From Oscarella lobularis (lineage: Eukaryota > Porifera > Homoscleromorpha > Homosclerophorida > Oscarellidae), in NCBI RefSeq assembly GCF_947507565.1, contig NC_089183.1, forward strand, positions 3,162,001 to 3,226,000: a stretch of DNA of 64,000 nucleotides, read 5' to 3'. This document shows positions 49,271 to 62,835 of the stretch, piece after piece. The notes beneath the pieces are model-generated. The model saw only the letters and a list, made by a program, of their open reading frames with translations, made no database searches and was not told the origin of the DNA. The position numbers were made by a program, and so were the translations under genes. Position 1 is the stretch's first letter. Every line of letters begins with the position of its first letter.

Positions 49271-52200
49271 TCAGCCTTCAACGACTTCAATTTCCAAGTC
49301 AGATCTCTTTAGTTGCATAACCCTGTGTAGGTATGTTACAATTAGGCGGCGGTTAGTTTCAAATATTGCGGAATCGCTCTTCGGAAAAATAATTCTAATC
49401 TTTGGCTGAACATTGATTTGAAAGGCCCGTGTTTTCACCCGCTCTTCTCGCGTTTTGACTCGTGACAGTTTCTCACAAAAAACCTCTTCCAAGTCAAGAA
49501 AGTCATCATCGGGATTTTTCGAATACGCGTTTGCCAGATACTTCCGTACAACTGCTCTGATCGCAGCTGCATGCAGTTCATACCTGGCTTTCAAAGATTT
49601 GACAACTTCAATAATGACAAGAAGTTTACTCGCAGCTTGGCCAGATTCGGCGTTCTGATCACTATAAACGGCGCGCTGGTCGGGTTGCAGAGCTACGGCT
49701 GCTGCTGCTGCTGCTGCCGTGTCTGTCTCATTGACATTTGCTCCAGCGTCGATTAATAGTTTGGACATTTCCACATGGCCATTAGAGGACGCCATCATCA
49801 ACGGCCATCTTCCAATCTAATTAGATTCAGAACAAAATGTCCATAAACGTAACACACTACTACGAACCTCGTCTGTCTCATTGACATTTGCCCCAGCGTC
49901 GATTAAAAGTTTGGCAATTTTCACATGGCCATTAGATGACGCCTCCAATAAAGACCCTCTTCCAATCTAATTAGTTTCAGAACAAAATGTTCATAAAAGT
50001 AACACACTACTACGAACCCAGTCTGTCTCATTGACATTTGCTCCAGCGTCGATTAATAGTTTGGCAATTTCCACGTGGCCATTAGAGGACGCTTTCCACA
50101 AAGGCCCTTTTCGAATCTAATTAGATTCATAGCAAAATGTCTATAAAAAAACGCACTACTACAAACCCAGTCTTTTTCATTGACATTTGCTCCAGCGTTG
50201 ATTAATAATTTGGCAATTTTCACGTGGCCATTAGAGGAAGCCTCCAACAAAGGTCCTCTTCCATTCTAATTAGATTCAGAACAAAATGTCCATAAAAGTG
50301 ACACACTACTACAAACCCTGTCTTTCTTATTGACATCCGCTTTAGCGTCGATTAACAGTTTGGCAATTTCCACGTGGCCATTAAAGGACGCCGCCAACAA
50401 AGGCCCTCTTCCACTCTGATTAGATAAAGAACAAAATGTCTATAAACGTAACACACTACTCCAAACCTCGTCTGTCTTATTGACATTTGCTCCAGCGTTA
50501 ATTAATAATTTGACGATTTCCACGTGGCCATGAGAGGACGCCTCCAACAAAGGCCCTTTTCCAACCTAATTAGATTTATAGCAAAATGTCCATAAAAGTA
50601 ACACACTACTACAAACCAAGTCTGTTTCATTGACTTTTGCTCCAGCGTCAATTAATAATTTGGCAATTTCCACATGGCCATTAGAGGACGCCTCCAAAAA
50701 AGGCCCTCTTCCATTCTAATTGGATTTAGAACAAAATGTCCATAAAAGTGACACGATACTACAAACCCTGTCTGTCTTATTGACATCCGCCCCAGTGTCG
50801 ATTAATAATTTGGCAATTTCCACGTGGCCATTGGAGGAAGCCTCCAACAAAGGCCCTCTAGCACTCTAATTAAATTCGGAACAAAATGTCCATAAAAGTG
50901 ACACACTACTACAAACCAAGTATGTCTTATTGACATCCGCTCCAGCGTCGATTAATAATTTGGCAATTTCCACGTGACCATCAGAGGACGCTTTCCACAA
51001 TGGCCCTCTTCCACTCTAATTAGATTCAGAACAAAATGTCCGTAAAGGTAACACACTACTACAAACCCAGTTTGTTTCATTGACATTTGCTCCAGCGTTG
51101 ATTAATAATTTGGAAATTTCTACGTGACCATTAGAGGATGCCTCCGACAACGGTCCTCTTCCATGATTCTAAAGATTGTAATTAGATTTAGAACAACATG
51201 TCTATGAAAGCATACACACTACTACAAACCTTGTCTGTTTTATTGACGTCCGCTCCAGCGTCGATTAATAGTTTAACAATTTCTAGGTGGTTATTAGAAC
51301 ACGCTTTCCACAAAGGCCCTCGTCCATCCTTATTTAATTAAAAGGTTAAGAAAATTTGACCAAAGAAAGAATATATCGTATTACACCACCACAAACCTTA
51401 TCTGTCTGATTGACACTTGCTGCTGCTGCGGTGATTAAAAAGTCGGCAGACAACACATAGCCACTCATACAAGCGTAATGCAATGCGTCAAGTCCCAGCT
51501 ATTAAAAAGAAATTTCTTATTAGCTAAAAGAATTTAGTGTAAAAGTCTGAAGCGTACATGATTTTGCAATTGAATACTGCAACCTTTTGATACCAGGAAT
51601 TTTACGACTTCTAATTTGTCATTCTGAATCGCAGTCATTGGGAACGCTTCACTGCTATTTTGACAAGCAGCCATTAGGGGCGTTTCTCCCTTGAACAACG
51701 TTAGCTAAGATAGTCTGTTATTGGTCTAAGTGAGAGCTAGTTTACCGTAACTGATTGAGCATCAACATGAGATCCCGTGTCAACTAGTTCCTTGGCAATG
51801 GATAAATAGCCATACAGACAAGCATAGTGAAGTGCACTGCGTCTAGCCTAAAGAGTAAATATGAATTTTTGAAGTATAATACGGTTGTACCTTTCGCCCA
51901 ACACTCTCAAATGTAAAAATAAGCTGACGGCGCAAGATTTTAATTTTTGCTTTTGCTTCCGACTTCTTCTTAGACTAAAATAATCTATATTATTGGGTGT
52001 ATTTCTGATAGGCCACAAATGAGTGTACCAGAGTATCAAGTCTTATTCTTGTTCTCTACGAGAAAAGAATTTTTATACAACAAATATCACTTGTAAAATA
52101 ATGAACTTACCTTAGACAAACTAGTAACAACAGAAAAAGGATCGTTCACTTTGGACTGCATATCCACTGGTTTCTCTACAACCAAAGCTGTCAATTTCTT

Positions 52201-53234
52201 TATTTCATGCAACGGTTCAGACCTTGCAAGGCGATTTGTGTCGTGTGAAACTTGGACAAAAGTTCATTAACGCTGTCAAGAAAATGATAAAGACCTCGGC
52301 ATTTAGATGACAACAAGCGGCTTTCATCAAGATAGTTTGCGCCTTTGGCAAGTACAGTTGTAGAAAAAACTTGAGCCACTGACACTACTAATGAGGATTG
52401 CCATAAAAGATCAGCTAATTTTGCGGGCTGAAAATTTCCGGAAAGGAACTCAATTTCAACGCCAGGATCCAGTTGAATAAAGGACATTAGGCATTGAAGA
52501 TCATGAAGATCACAAATGAATCTCACCAAGTTCATTCCTTTGAGGGTGAGGATCACGTTACAACTCCCTCTCAGAATCTCAATGTTTTCATGCTTAAACA
52601 GGCTGCAAACTTTTCTGAAAAGCATTTTCTTTTGCAGCAGAAAACGCTTTTTTGCTGTGTTAGGCAAATAAATTCGCAAATCACATTTCTGCGAAACTGC
52701 GATTCTCTTTGCTCGAGATTTCTTCTCAGAAGTTGTAAGCACCATGCCGGGAACAAATGAGCGAGTAACCTGAAGTTTCTTAGACTTCTTTTCTGTTAGT
52801 TTAATGACTGATCTAACCAAAGCAACCACTCCTTGATGATGATGCTTATACTTTTCCTTCAATTTTTTATCAACGTGAATAATTAGAGAATTGTCGTCAT
52901 CACAAAATAACTCAGCGCTATCCAATTCTTGCACTGAACTTGTGAGTAGGCAAAGGAGTTCACCTTGCAAATCAAATTCCCTTACTACGGAGCAGAACCT
53001 GTCAAATGAGGGAGCAGGGCGAAGCTTTAGCATCAGCAATAGCCTGCGAGCTACGGAGGTTTTTCTACATCCAGATTTCTCAAGAGTTTCTGTGATGTCA
53101 TAGTGTTGTTCATCTGTGAGGCAACCGCTTGCTAGAAGTTTATCTAGGATCACTCCTGAGACGAAGCAAGCGAGAGTAACAACCACTTTGTCCATCACAG
53201 GATTAAGAAATTGCCTCCACTTGGGGTCGCTCAT
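49271..53234 (-). CDS. CARD - X domain - ankyrin protein with a second X domain after the ankyrins
   Basis: A long exon from ATG 53234 encodes a CARD (MSDPKWRQFLNPVMDKVVV, GVILDKLLASGCLTDEQHYD, FDRFCSVVREFDLQGELLCL) and a ~200-residue region whose second half (CDLRIYLPNTAKKRF, ENIEILRGSCNVILTLKG, FICDLHDLQCLMSFI) resembles the X domain of the gene at 59641. Then come about 14 ankyrin repeats (51860-49735), eleven of them 33-residue units each on its own exon (for example NGHVEIAKLLIDAGANVN). The last ankyrin runs via a poly-Ala codon repeat into a second X domain (AAAAAAVALQPDQRAVYS, PDDDFLDLEEVFCEKLSRVK). This frame meets TGA at 49271, with clear homology continuing to about 49046. Probably an intracellular death-fold receptor or adaptor; may be partly degenerate. 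Confidence 0.6.
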
Positions 53235-53479
53235 ATTGCAAAATTAAGGAAGGGCGTGGTCAACAGGTAGCGAGATCGCACGTCAACGCTCACCAAACTT
53301 CTGAGATGAGAAAGCAGAAAAAACGAACAAAAGTACAGTCCGAAGACAGCAAACGCGAGAAAACGGCAACAAGACGATCTCACGTGTGAGTGTGACGTCC
53401 CGTACCGTACTCAAACCAGAGATAATGGATGGACTATCTATGCTCGAACCTCTAAAATAGCTGAATGCGTGGTGTTGAA

Positions 53480-54090
<611 letters not shown>

Positions 54091-54796
54091 AAGACGGTGC
54101 TACGCGACCGGTTAGACCACTAAGGCTCCTTCGGATCGTCGCTACGCGCACGCCCGGATCATTTGTATGTCCACGATGCCATGTCCGATGCCATTTTTCT
54201 GTTTGTCTTTGAGTCTCGCCACTTCGTCGTCGACTGGAGCAAAGGAGGCTGTTGATCAGTAGCTGGGAAGGCGTCAGGTAAGTGAGATAAAAAAGGCCTA
54301 CGTGCTAAAGCACTAAAAAATAAGTCTGACACGTCTACATGCTAAAATACTAAAGCCTTCGTGCTAACATACTAAAAAATAAGTCTGCCAGAGCATAGAT
54401 TAAATAGGCCATAGCTAGAGGCTTGGATAAGGGCTTGCATAGTGACGTCCGTCTCCTTCCTAACAGGAGACTGGATGATTGCATATAACTAACGCTAAAT
54501 TTTCACTGTGACCGTATTAAAACGACAACAAGCTAAGAATACGACCTGTCAGAAGTAGCACGTAATTCGGATTTAGATACTGTTACCTTCAACGATTTCA
54601 TGAATTCGACCAGTAAGTCCTTCTCTTTTCATATAGCAGCTACAAGATGTCTTCGCGTTGCGTTTGCGTGACGTTTGTCTGTCCACTTGTCGAGCTGAGA
54701 AATATTGCTTTTTTCTCGGACCCATCTAGCTTGTTATACTCTTTCATGACCTTTCAACCAAATTATTTAGATTAAGAACATGTCTCAAACTACTAC

Positions 54797-57700
54797 AAGC
54801 CTCGTCTTTATTAGCTCCAGCGTCGATTAATAATTTGGCAATTTCCACGTGGCCATTTAACGACGCCTCCAACAAAGGCCCTCTTCCATCCTAATTAAAT
54901 TCTGAACAAAATGTCTATAAAAGTAACACACTACTACAAACCCTGTCTTTATTATTGACATTTGCTCCAGCGTCGATTAATAATTTGACAATTTCCATGT
55001 GGCCATTAGAGGACGCCTCCAACAAAGGCCCTCTTCCAATCTAATTAAATTCAGAACAAAATGTCCATAAAAGTAACACACTACTACAAACCTCGTCTGT
55101 CATATTAATATTTGCTTCAGCGTTGATTAATAATTTGACAACTTCCACGCTGTTATTAGAGGACGCCTCCAACAAAGGCCCTCTTCCATTCTAATTAGAT
55201 TCAGAACAAAATGTCCATAAAAGTAACACACTACTACAAACCCTGTCTTTATTATTGACATTTGCTCCAGCGTTGATTAATAATTTGGCAATTTCCACGT
55301 GGCCATTAGAGGACGCCTCCAAAAAAGGCTCTCTTCCATTCTAATTAGATTCAGAACAAAATGTCCGTAAAAGTAAAACACTACTACAAACCCTGTCTGT
55401 CTTATTGACATTTGCTCCAGCGTCGATTAATAATTTGGCAAGTTCCACGTGGCCATTAGAGGACGCCTCCCACAAAGGTCCTCTTCCATTCTAATTAAAT
55501 TCAGAACAAAATGTCTATAAAAGTAACACACTACTACAAACCTCGTCTGTTTTATTGACATTTGCTCCAGCGTTGATTAATAATGTGGCAATTTCCACGT
55601 GGCCATTAGAGGACGCCTGAAACAAAGGCTCTCTTCCAATCTAATTAGATTCAGAACAAAATGTCTATAAAAGTAACACACTACTACAAACCCAGTCTGT
55701 TTCATTGACATTTGCTCCAGCGTCGATTAATAATTTAATAATTTCCACGTGGCCATTAGAGGACGCAACCAACAATAGCCTTCTTCCAATCTAATTAGGT
55801 TCAGAACAAAATGTTCATAAAATTAACACACTACTACAAATCCTGTCTGTCTGTCTTATTGACATTTGCTCCAGCGTTGATTAATAATTTGACAACTTCC
55901 AAGTGGCCATTAGAGGACGCCTCCAACAAAGGCCCTCTTCCATACTAATTAGATTCAGAACAAAATGTCCATAGTAACACACTACTACAAACCCAGTCTG
56001 TTTCATTGACATTTGCTCCAGCGTCGATTAATAACTTGGCAATTTCCACGCGGCCATTACAGGACGCCTCCAACAAAGGTCCTCTTCCAATCTAATAAGA
56101 TTCAGAAAAAATGTCTATAAAAGAAACACATTACTACAAACCCTGTCTTTCTTATTGACATTTGCTCCAGCGTCGATTAATAATTTGACAACTTCCACGC
56201 TTTTATTAGAGGACGCCTCCAACAAAGGCCCTTTTTCATTCTAATTAGATTCAGAACAAAATGTCCATAAAAGTAACACACTACAACAAACCTTGTCTGT
56301 CTTATTGACATTTGCTCCAGTGTCGATTAATAGTTTCGCCATTTCTACGTGGCCATTAGAACACGCTTTCCACAAAGGCCCTTTTCCAACCTAATTAGAT
56401 TCATAGCAAAATGTCCATAAAAGTAACGCACTACTACCAACCCAGTCTGTTTCATTGACTTTTGCTCCAGCGTCGATTAATAATTTGACAATTTCCACGT
56501 GGCCATTAGAGGACGCCTCCAACAAAGGCCCTCTTTCATACTGATTAGATTCAGAACATAATGTTCATAAAAGTAACACATTACTACAAACCTCGTCTGT
56601 CTTATTGACATTTGCTTCAGCGTCGATTATTAATTTTGCAATTTCCACGTGGCCATTAGAGGACGCCTCCAACAAAGGCCATCTTCCATCCTATTAGATT
56701 CAGAACAACATGTCTATAAAAGTAACACATTACTACGAACCCTGTCCGTCTTATTGACATTTGCTCCAGCGTCGATTAATAATTTGACAATTTTCACGTG
56801 ACTATTAGAGGACGCCTCTAACAAAGGCCCACTTCCATTCTAATTAGATTCATAGCAAAATGTCCATAAAAGTTACTCACTATTACAAACCCAGTCTGTT
56901 TCATTGACTTTTGCTCTAGCGTCGATTAATAGTTTAACAATTTCCACGTGGCCATTAGAGGACGCCTCTAACAAAGGCCCTCTTCCATTCTAATTAAATT
57001 CAGAACAAAATGTCTATAAAAGTAACACATTACTACAAACCCTGTCTCTCTGATTGACATTTGCTCCAGCGTCGATTAATAATTTTGCAATTTCCACGTG
57101 GCCATTAGAGGACGCCTCCAACAAAAGCCATCTTCCATCCTAATTAGATTCATAGCAAAATGTCCATAAAAGTAACGCACTACTACAAACCCTGTCTGTT
57201 TCATTGACTTTTGCTCCAGCGTCGATTAATAGTTTGACAATTTCCACGTGGCCATTAGAGGACGCCTCCGACAAAGGCCCTCTTTCATACTGATTAGATT
57301 CAGAACATAATGTATATAAAAGTAACACATTACTACAAACCCTGTCTGTCTTATTGACATTTGCTCCAGCGTCGATTAATAATTTTGCAATTTCCACGTG
57401 GCCATTAGAGGACGCCTCCAACAAAGGCTCTCTTCCATTCTAATTAAATTCAGAACAAAATGTCTATAAAAGTAACACATTATTACTACACACCCTGTCT
57501 GTCTTATTGACATTTGCTCCAGCGTCGATTAATAGTTTGGCAATTTCCTCGTGTCCATTAGAGGACGCTTTCCACAAAGGCCCTCTTCCATACTAATTAG
57601 ATTCAGAACAAAATGTCTATAAAAGTATCACACTACTACAAACCCTGTCTGTTTCATTGACTTTTGCTCCAGCGTCGATTAATAGTTTGACAATTTCCAC

Positions 57701-58350
57701 GTGGCCATTAGAGGACGCCTCCGACAAAGGCCCTCTTTCATACTGATTAGATTCAGAACATAATGTATATAAAAGTAACACATTACTACAAACCCTGTCT
57801 GTCTTATTGACATTTGCTCCAGCGTCGATTAATAATTTTGCAATTTCCACGTGGCCATTAGAGGACGCCTCCAACAAAGGCCCTCTTCCAATCTAATTAG
57901 TTTCAGAACAAAACATTCATAAAAGTAACACACTACTACAAACCAAGTCTGTGTTATTGACATTTTCTCCAGCGTCAATTAATAATTTGGCAATTTCCAC
58001 GTGGCCATTAGAGGACGCATCAAACAAAGGCCCTCTTCCATTCTAATTAAATTCAGAACAAAATGTCTATAAAAGTAACACATTATTACTACACACCCTG
58101 TCTGTCTTATTGACATTTGCTCCAGCGTCGATTAATAGTTCGGCAATTTCCTCGTGTCCATTAGAGGACGCTTTCCACAAAGGCCCTCTTCCATACTAAT
58201 TAGATTCAGAACAAAATGTCTATAAAAGTAACACATTACTACAAACCCTGTCTGTTTTATTGACATTTGCTCCAGCGTCGATTAATAGTTTGGCAATTTC
58301 CAGGTAGCCATTAGAGGACGCCTCCAACAAAGGCTCTCTTCCATACTGGA
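54797..58350 (-). repeat. Tandem array of 24 ankyrin exon-intron units
   Basis: About 24 units of ~150 bp, each a 99-bp exon (one 33-residue ankyrin repeat, GRGPLLEASSNGHVEIAKLL type) plus a ~51-bp intron that is itself conserved between units. Several introns are 51 nt with no in-frame stop. A three-unit block is duplicated almost exactly (57140-57424 versus 57617-57877, offset 453 bp). The pattern shows recent exon-level unequal exchange or conversion. Confidence 0.9.
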
Positions 58351-59641
58351 GGTTGTAATTAATTAAGTCAGATGAGAAATGTAGCACACTATGACAAACC
58401 CCGTGAACGACTAAACAGCGAGTGATTTCTTCGTTTTCTTTGAAGGACGTCCATTCTAGGACAGTTAAGCCTAACAGAAAGTGTACTTAGGATTAGGAGA
58501 GAACAGATGTTCAATTGACAACAGTACCTCTCTCGCTCTTCCACTTGTTAAAATTTTCTCCGTCCTCGACCCATTCTTTTACTGTTTCTACATCTCCGCT
58601 TTCAATTGCATTAAAGAGACTTTTTCGTAGGTTAGACGCTGTTTCTTGGAAGCTCTTTGGACCAAATACTGACACCGAAACGTAAGGAAATTCGCCAAAA
58701 CTAATCCTTGCCGACGTATCTACGTAAAGCAAAAAGTTAAGTGGCTCCGAATTCTGATTAAGATAAACAAGCATATTGATTAAGCCTCGTCCAGAAATGC
58801 TTATTATTAATGTAATCGAGCCTTCAGCGACATCAATTTCCAAGTCAGATCTCTTCAGTTGCATAACCCTGCATAGGTGTGTTTCAACCAGTGGGTGGTT
58901 AGGTTTATATTTTGCGGAATTGCTATCCGGAAAAAGAATTCTAATCTTTGGCTGAACATTGGTTTCAAAGGCCAGTGTTTTCACCCGCTCTTCTCGCGTT
59001 TTGACTCGTGACAGTTCCTCACAAAAAACCTCCTCCAGGTCAAGAAAGTCATCATCAGGATTTTTCGAATACGCGTTCGCCAGATACTTCCGTAGAACTG
59101 CTCTGATCGCAGCTGCATGCGGTTGATACGTGTCTTTCAAAGATTCGACAACTTCAATTATGACAAGAAGTTTACTCGCAGCTTGGCCAGATTCGGCGCT
59201 ATAAACGGCGCGCTTGTCGGGTTGCAGAGCTACAGCTGCTGCTGCTGCTGCCGTGTCCATTGCGGCAGACTGAGAAGGCAAGCTACTAGTAGTAAGAAGC
59301 ATCTGCTGGCGCCGACTGCTTTCGCCGCCTATCTCAACATGTCTTTCGAAAAGCCGGCGCCGAATATCTCTGCCACCCTCTATTTCGGTGTCTAAGAATG
59401 CCCAAAAGTTGTCAAAACTCGGATGTGGCGATTTCTTAAGAATTTGAAGAAGCTCCCGAGCTACTTCTTCATTCGGAGTTCCCTCTTTCTTACGTAAGCC
59501 GTTGAGAGAGTCGTACTGATCATGCGTTAGTAACCTCTTGGAAAGAAGACGATCCAGAAGATGGCCTCCTATGACGTTGGCGAGAAGGACTACGGTGTCG
59601 TGCCAGATTGGAGTAAGAGACTTCCATTCAGGATCAGCCAT
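54797..59641 (-). CDS. CARD - X domain - ankyrin (24 repeats) protein
   Basis: Exon 1 (59641-58511) is intact over 376 codons. It holds a CARD (MADPEWKSLTPIWHDTVVLL, LLDRLLSKRLLTHDQYDSL, FDNFWAFLDTEIEGG), a linker with a poly-Ala run, and the X domain (KLLVIIEVVESLKDTYQPHA, DDDFLDLEEVFCEELSRVKT, VQPKIRILFPDSNSAKY, LKRSDLEIDVAEGSITLIIS, GRGLINMLVYLNQNSEPL). It ends with an ankyrin-like SLFNAIESGDVETVKEWVED. The 24-unit ankyrin array follows to about 54797. The exact 3' end is unclear; sequence near 54740 resembles the C-terminal coding region of the gene at 62836 in decayed form. CARD plus ankyrins suggests a cytosolic sensor or scaffold (inference). Confidence 0.7.
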
Positions 59642-59780
59642 GATTAAGAAGCGGGAGGCGCATGCGGGGAATTCCGCCTATGTAAACACTAGATTGATAA
59701 CGGGAGGCGCGCGAAACAAAGCAAAAGCGAGCATAAAATGGCATAGGCGCATTTCCTAGCTGTCCATAAGGCGCGCTCAA

Positions 59781-59806
59781 ATTAATTAATTAATTAATTA
59801 ATTAAT
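59781..59806. repeat. (TTAA)n microsatellite
   Basis: A run of about six TTAA units just upstream of the CARD-X-ankyrin gene at 59641. Confidence 0.9.
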
Positions 59807-59932
59807 CCGTTTAGGCCACGGTTTGATATTAGCTAATATAGACTGCGCTGCCTGTAGCATACGTTCACAATACTGGCATAAGCTTTACTTTAGAGAGCAC
59901 CAGCCAATCATCACTCTGGGACACTGTCTGCC

Positions 59933-60785
<853 letters not shown>

Positions 60786-60799
60786 CTAAAATTAGCGAA

Positions 60800-60908
60800 T
60801 ATGGGTTTTATGCAGAACATCAGTCAATCACTCTTTGGCACCGTTTGTCTACGAACTATCCATTTTTTCGGTTTCTTTTTCTTCAACTGCTAGAGCCACC
60901 GACTCGTC
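60800..60908 (-). pseudogene. Third fragment of the RUVBL2 3' end
   Basis: The minus strand reads [18 protein letters not shown] and stop, followed by 3' flank matching 59880-59985. It stops abruptly at the start of the dispersed repeat at 60909, whose copy B likewise begins next to the RUVBL2 fragment at 53480-54090. Confidence 0.75.
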
Positions 60909-61066
60909 AGGCTAGATCTGTCGTAAACGTACGGGTTCGCAGCAGCATTGGTTGACCCCAATGCGCCTTCTTGCAGCAAAAGACGGTGCTATGCGAGCGG
61001 TTAGACCACGAAACTCCTTCGGATCGTCGCTACGCGCACGCCCGGATCATTTGTACCTACGTCCAC

Positions 61067-62553
61067 CATAGATATAAAAATAGAGGGATTGGCAACTCCC
61101 TCCTTATCACGTGATTTACGTGGTCCTAGGGTAGTTACGTTCCCATTCACCATCATGTCCGCTCTTGTACGCGCTCTTGAAGCTACGCTGCAGTCCAACG
61201 TCACTTCTGCCGTATCCCATCGATACGAAAAGCTGAAGAAAGACGCCGGAACGCTTCTCCAAGACGAATTTCGTCATCGTCTTCTAAAATTTGGCGAAGA
61301 GCTCACCAAAAACGTCCAGGACTGCTTTCCTGTTCTCTCTTCCCGTCCTTGGAGACCTTCCGATCGCGAAAAGTGCCTTGAAGCTTTCATGGCACTTCGA
61401 ATCGACGTGCTTCCTCAACTCTGGAAGTCGTTCTACGCTGAGATTGAGATGTGCGACGACGATCCTCTGCTTCCGCAGTGTGTCAATAGGAGGCTATTTG
61501 AGATTTGTTTAAGTGAGCATTTGGAGAGTGGGGCCGCATCTGCCAGTGCCACTGAAGAAGGCCACTCGACCGTCTGTGCCTCCCTGTCAGTCGATGAGGA
61601 GAATGCTCTGCAATACGCGTCAGGATTCATTCCTTTCAAACTCCTTAGGAAATACAGATCCCTGTCAAGTGAGAAAGCACTGGCATTCACTTCCTGTCTT
61701 CAGAACATGAAAGTTGAGGAGAGCGAAATGTCTTTAGACCACGACTACACTTTCGTGGCCTACACACGCCGTTGGATAGACCTTGTTGACAGAGGCGGAC
61801 TTTTCAAGGTCAATAGTTCAGCCTATGCGTTTTTCCTGTCTGTTGAAAAAATCGTCAGAATTCTGCTGCCTGACCATCTGCGAAAAACGGGCGAGAGAGA
61901 TGCTAGTGCTTTGAGAGCTGCGGTTATTGCTGATCAAGACGTCCAGAACGAGTGGGATAAAGTATCGTTTATCGTTTAGCGCCATAAGTCACGTGCCAGT
62001 TAGAGGTCACTAGAAAGGGTCAGCCTGAGAGTAAAGACAGGCAGAGAGAACAACTGCTTATGCCAGTTCCACGCAGAAATGACTCTTCTTTATGATAATC
62101 GACAGTGAAGAGAAGCCAAACGCACGGGCAATGAGCCAACCTATCCGCAGTTGAGTCACTACAAATGACGAAAAACGGCCGCTGTGTCTAAAGGAAAGGT
62201 TTAGCGGCCTCTACAGAACGCCTATTCCACGCCAGGACAACTGGCAAGCCTAATTATGAGCGTACGAGCATAGCGCGAACGAGCGTTACTTCCCCAACCT
62301 GTCCGCAGTTGGGCGAGGTGCAATTTGTCCATATCGGCGCCATACATAGCCGTACGAATTCCCGCAGTGTACTATGGAGCTTCTGACCTTTCGAATTATC
62401 ACTTCGAATCGTAGGGAGAACTCCGGGAGACTCTTAGCTTGTGTTTCGGTAAGCAAGATTCGAGCGCATCCGGGAAAAAACGTAACTACCCTAGGACCAC
62501 GTAAATCACGTGATAAGGAGGGAGTTGCCAATCCCTCTATTTTTATATCTATG
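61067..62553. mobile_element. DNA transposon with perfect 75-bp TIRs and 7-bp target-site duplication
   Basis: 61067-61141 and 62479-62553 are exact reverse complements over 75 bp (starting CATAGATATAAAAATAGAGG). They are flanked by CGTCCAC on both sides (61060-61066 and 62554-62560). The pre-insertion site is seen in copy B of the dispersed repeat near 54165. The termini CA...TG and the 7-bp duplication are compatible with P-like or hAT-like families (which use about 8 bp), so the superfamily is open. Identical TIRs mean a recent insertion. It carries one ORF (61155-61979); the remaining ~500 bp is non-coding. Confidence 0.93.
61155..61979 (+). CDS. Transposon-carried ORF, 274 residues, unknown function
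   Basis: An intronless frame from ATG 61155 (MSALVRALEATLQSNVTSAV). The C-terminal half has a pattern that recurs in uncharacterised animal proteins and that loosely recalls the C-terminal part of THAP9/P-element transposases: ALQYASGFIPFKLLRKY, then SCLQNMKVEESE, RRWIDLVDRGGLFKVNSSAY, FFLSVEKIVRILLPDHL. I see no complete catalytic core and no zinc finger. It may be a truncated transposase remnant or an accessory/captured gene. The frame has no breaks, in keeping with a young insertion. Confidence 0.75.
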   Translation: MSALVRALEATLQSNVTSAVSHRYEKLKKDAGTLLQDEFRHRLLKFGEELTKNVQDCFPVLSSRPWRPSDREKCLEAFMALRIDVLPQLWKSFYAEIEMCDDDPLLPQCVNRRLFEICLSEHLESGAASASATEEGHSTVCASLSVDEENALQYASGFIPFKLLRKYRSLSSEKALAFTSCLQNMKVEESEMSLDHDYTFVAYTRRWIDLVDRGGLFKVNSSAYAFFLSVEKIVRILLPDHLRKTGERDASALRAAVIADQDVQNEWDKVSFIV

Positions 62554-62835
62554 CGTCCACGATGCCATGCCCGATGCCATGTTTCTGTTTGTCTTTGAGT
62601 CCTGCCACTTTGTCGTCGACTGGAACAAAGAAGGCTGTCGATCGGTAGCTGGGAAGACGTCAGGTAAGTGAGATAAAAAAGGCCTACGTGCTGAAGTACT
62701 AAAAAATAAGTGTGACACGTCTACATGCTAAAATACTAAAGCCTACGTGCTAACATACTAAAGAAATAAGTCTGCCATAGCTAGAGGCTTGGATAATGGC
62801 TTGCATAGTGACGTCCGTCTTGTTCGTTTCTTGGA

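Larger units (their letters stand above)
60909..62830. repeat. Dispersed repeat family, copy C, split by a DNA transposon
   Basis: 60909-61066 and 62554-62830 together match copy B (54022-54460) in order. The 1,487 bp between them is the transposon at 61067-62553. Confidence 0.85.

Noticed and set aside
49271-49273. Selenocysteine at the shared TGA of the X-domain paralogues
   Set aside because: The intact paralogue has serine (TCG) there, not cysteine, and I see no SECIS downstream.
62286-62531. Minus-strand frame beginning like the transposon ORF track start (MATPSLSRDL)
   Set aside because: It is only the translated terminal inverted repeat.
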